From assembly GCA_964353255.1 (NCBI GenBank), contig CAYGVJ010000025.1, positions 1 through 44,865 on the forward strand: a DNA stretch of 44,865 nucleotides, given 5' to 3'. Position 1 is the first letter of the stretch. Each line of letters begins with the position of its first letter. This DNA is from VFZS01 sp964353255. Lineage in GTDB: Bacteria; Acidobacteriota; Terriglobia; Bryobacterales; Bryobacteraceae. Under the pieces are notes generated by a model, which was not told the origin of the DNA, did no database searches, and saw nothing but the letters and a program-made list of their open reading frames with translations. Made by a program: the position numbers and the translations under genes. Shown here piece after piece: positions 44,516-44,865 of the stretch.

Positions 44516-44865
44516 GTGAAAGGGCTCGACGAAGCCCTGCGCTGCTCTTTCTGCCACAAGAGCCAGGACGCGGTGGGGAAGCTCATCTCCTCGCCCAGCG
44601 AATTCCCCAGGGCTTACATCTGCGACGAGTGCATCGGGGTGTGCAACTCGATCCTGGAGGATGACCGGCACGAGTCCCCCTACGCGGCGCCCCACAAGCT
44701 GCCCAGGCCGCAGGAGCTGAGGGAGCGGCTGGACCAGTACGTGGTGGGGCAGGAAGCCAGCAAAAAGAAACTGGCGGTGGCGGTCTACAACCATTACAAG
44801 CGCGTGCACATGAACAAGCAGCGCAGCTCGGACGTGGAGGTGTCCAAGTCCAACATCCTGCTGAT
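44516..44865 (+). CDS. clpX: ClpX, ATP-dependent unfoldase (5' part, cut by window edge)
   Basis: The visible 116 residues include the N-terminal zinc-binding domain with CSFCHKSQ (about 10-17) and CDECIGVCNSIL (about 37-48), giving the four-cysteine site, then LDQYVVGQEASKKKLAVAVY and NHYKRVHMNKQR, the start of the AAA+ domain. Walker A would follow just beyond the window. The GTG start at 44516 is the only suitable start in frame. It works with ClpP, whose gene is not next to it here. Confidence 0.93.
   Translation, partial: MKGLDEALRCSFCHKSQDAVGKLISSPSEFPRAYICDECIGVCNSILEDDRHESPYAAPHKLPRPQELRERLDQYVVGQEASKKKLAVAVYNHYKRVHMNKQRSSDVEVSKSNILL

Overview
The window is a GC-rich chromosomal segment, most likely from an Acidobacteriota bacterium of the Bryobacterales/Solibacter type. 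That placement is an inference. It rests on the large Oar-like TonB-dependent receptor with an N-terminal carboxypeptidase-regulatory domain, Tat-exported Gfo/Idh/MocA and metallo-beta-lactamase proteins, many small toxin-antitoxin pairs, and a dense population of short palindromic repeats between housekeeping genes. Several genes start with GTG or TTG.

Left part (1-19.6 kb): a defence island. A seven-gene, tightly packed operon (2276-17772) encodes a class 1 DISARM system in canonical order: drmD, drmMI, drmA, drmB, drmC. Two extra genes sit between drmMI and drmA: an HD-domain phosphohydrolase (COG1078/YwfO-like) and a small YwgA/Panacea-like protein. To its left lies a minus-strand pair, a Panacea-domain protein and a MazF-like protein, which looks like a toxin-antitoxin unit. 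To its right, after about 1 kb of repeats and gene debris, lies a DUF6602-type predicted nuclease. Fragments of one class I aminotransferase gene occur at three places around the island (1-243, 1763-2248, 17772-17966), recording how it was assembled. A promoter for drmD appears to have formed across the aminotransferase/drmD junction.

Middle part (19.6-27.7 kb): ribE-ribD-ftsY on the minus strand, a Tat-exported protein with two metallo-beta-lactamase domains, a vapBC pair with a visible operator and a probably leaderless transcript, an MFS transporter and a Gfo/Idh/MocA oxidoreductase.

Right part (27.7-44.9 kb): the rimP-nusA-infB-ylxP-rbfA translation/transcription operon, preceded by a promoter and an attenuator-type hairpin and continuing into apbE and hemE; a hicBA pair whose toxin gene is split by a 102-bp foldback element; the Oar-like receptor flanked by 37-bp direct repeats that are themselves promoter-like; then metK-ahcY-tig, a DUF433/DUF5615 toxin-antitoxin pair in the place where clpP is usually found, and the start of clpX, cut by the window edge.

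Repeats are a recurring theme. REP-like palindromes occur within genes, between genes and beside a remnant of a REP-associated transposase. Larger foldback elements (about 80-120 bp) recur at several loci. No rRNA, tRNA, CRISPR array or intact insertion sequence was seen.
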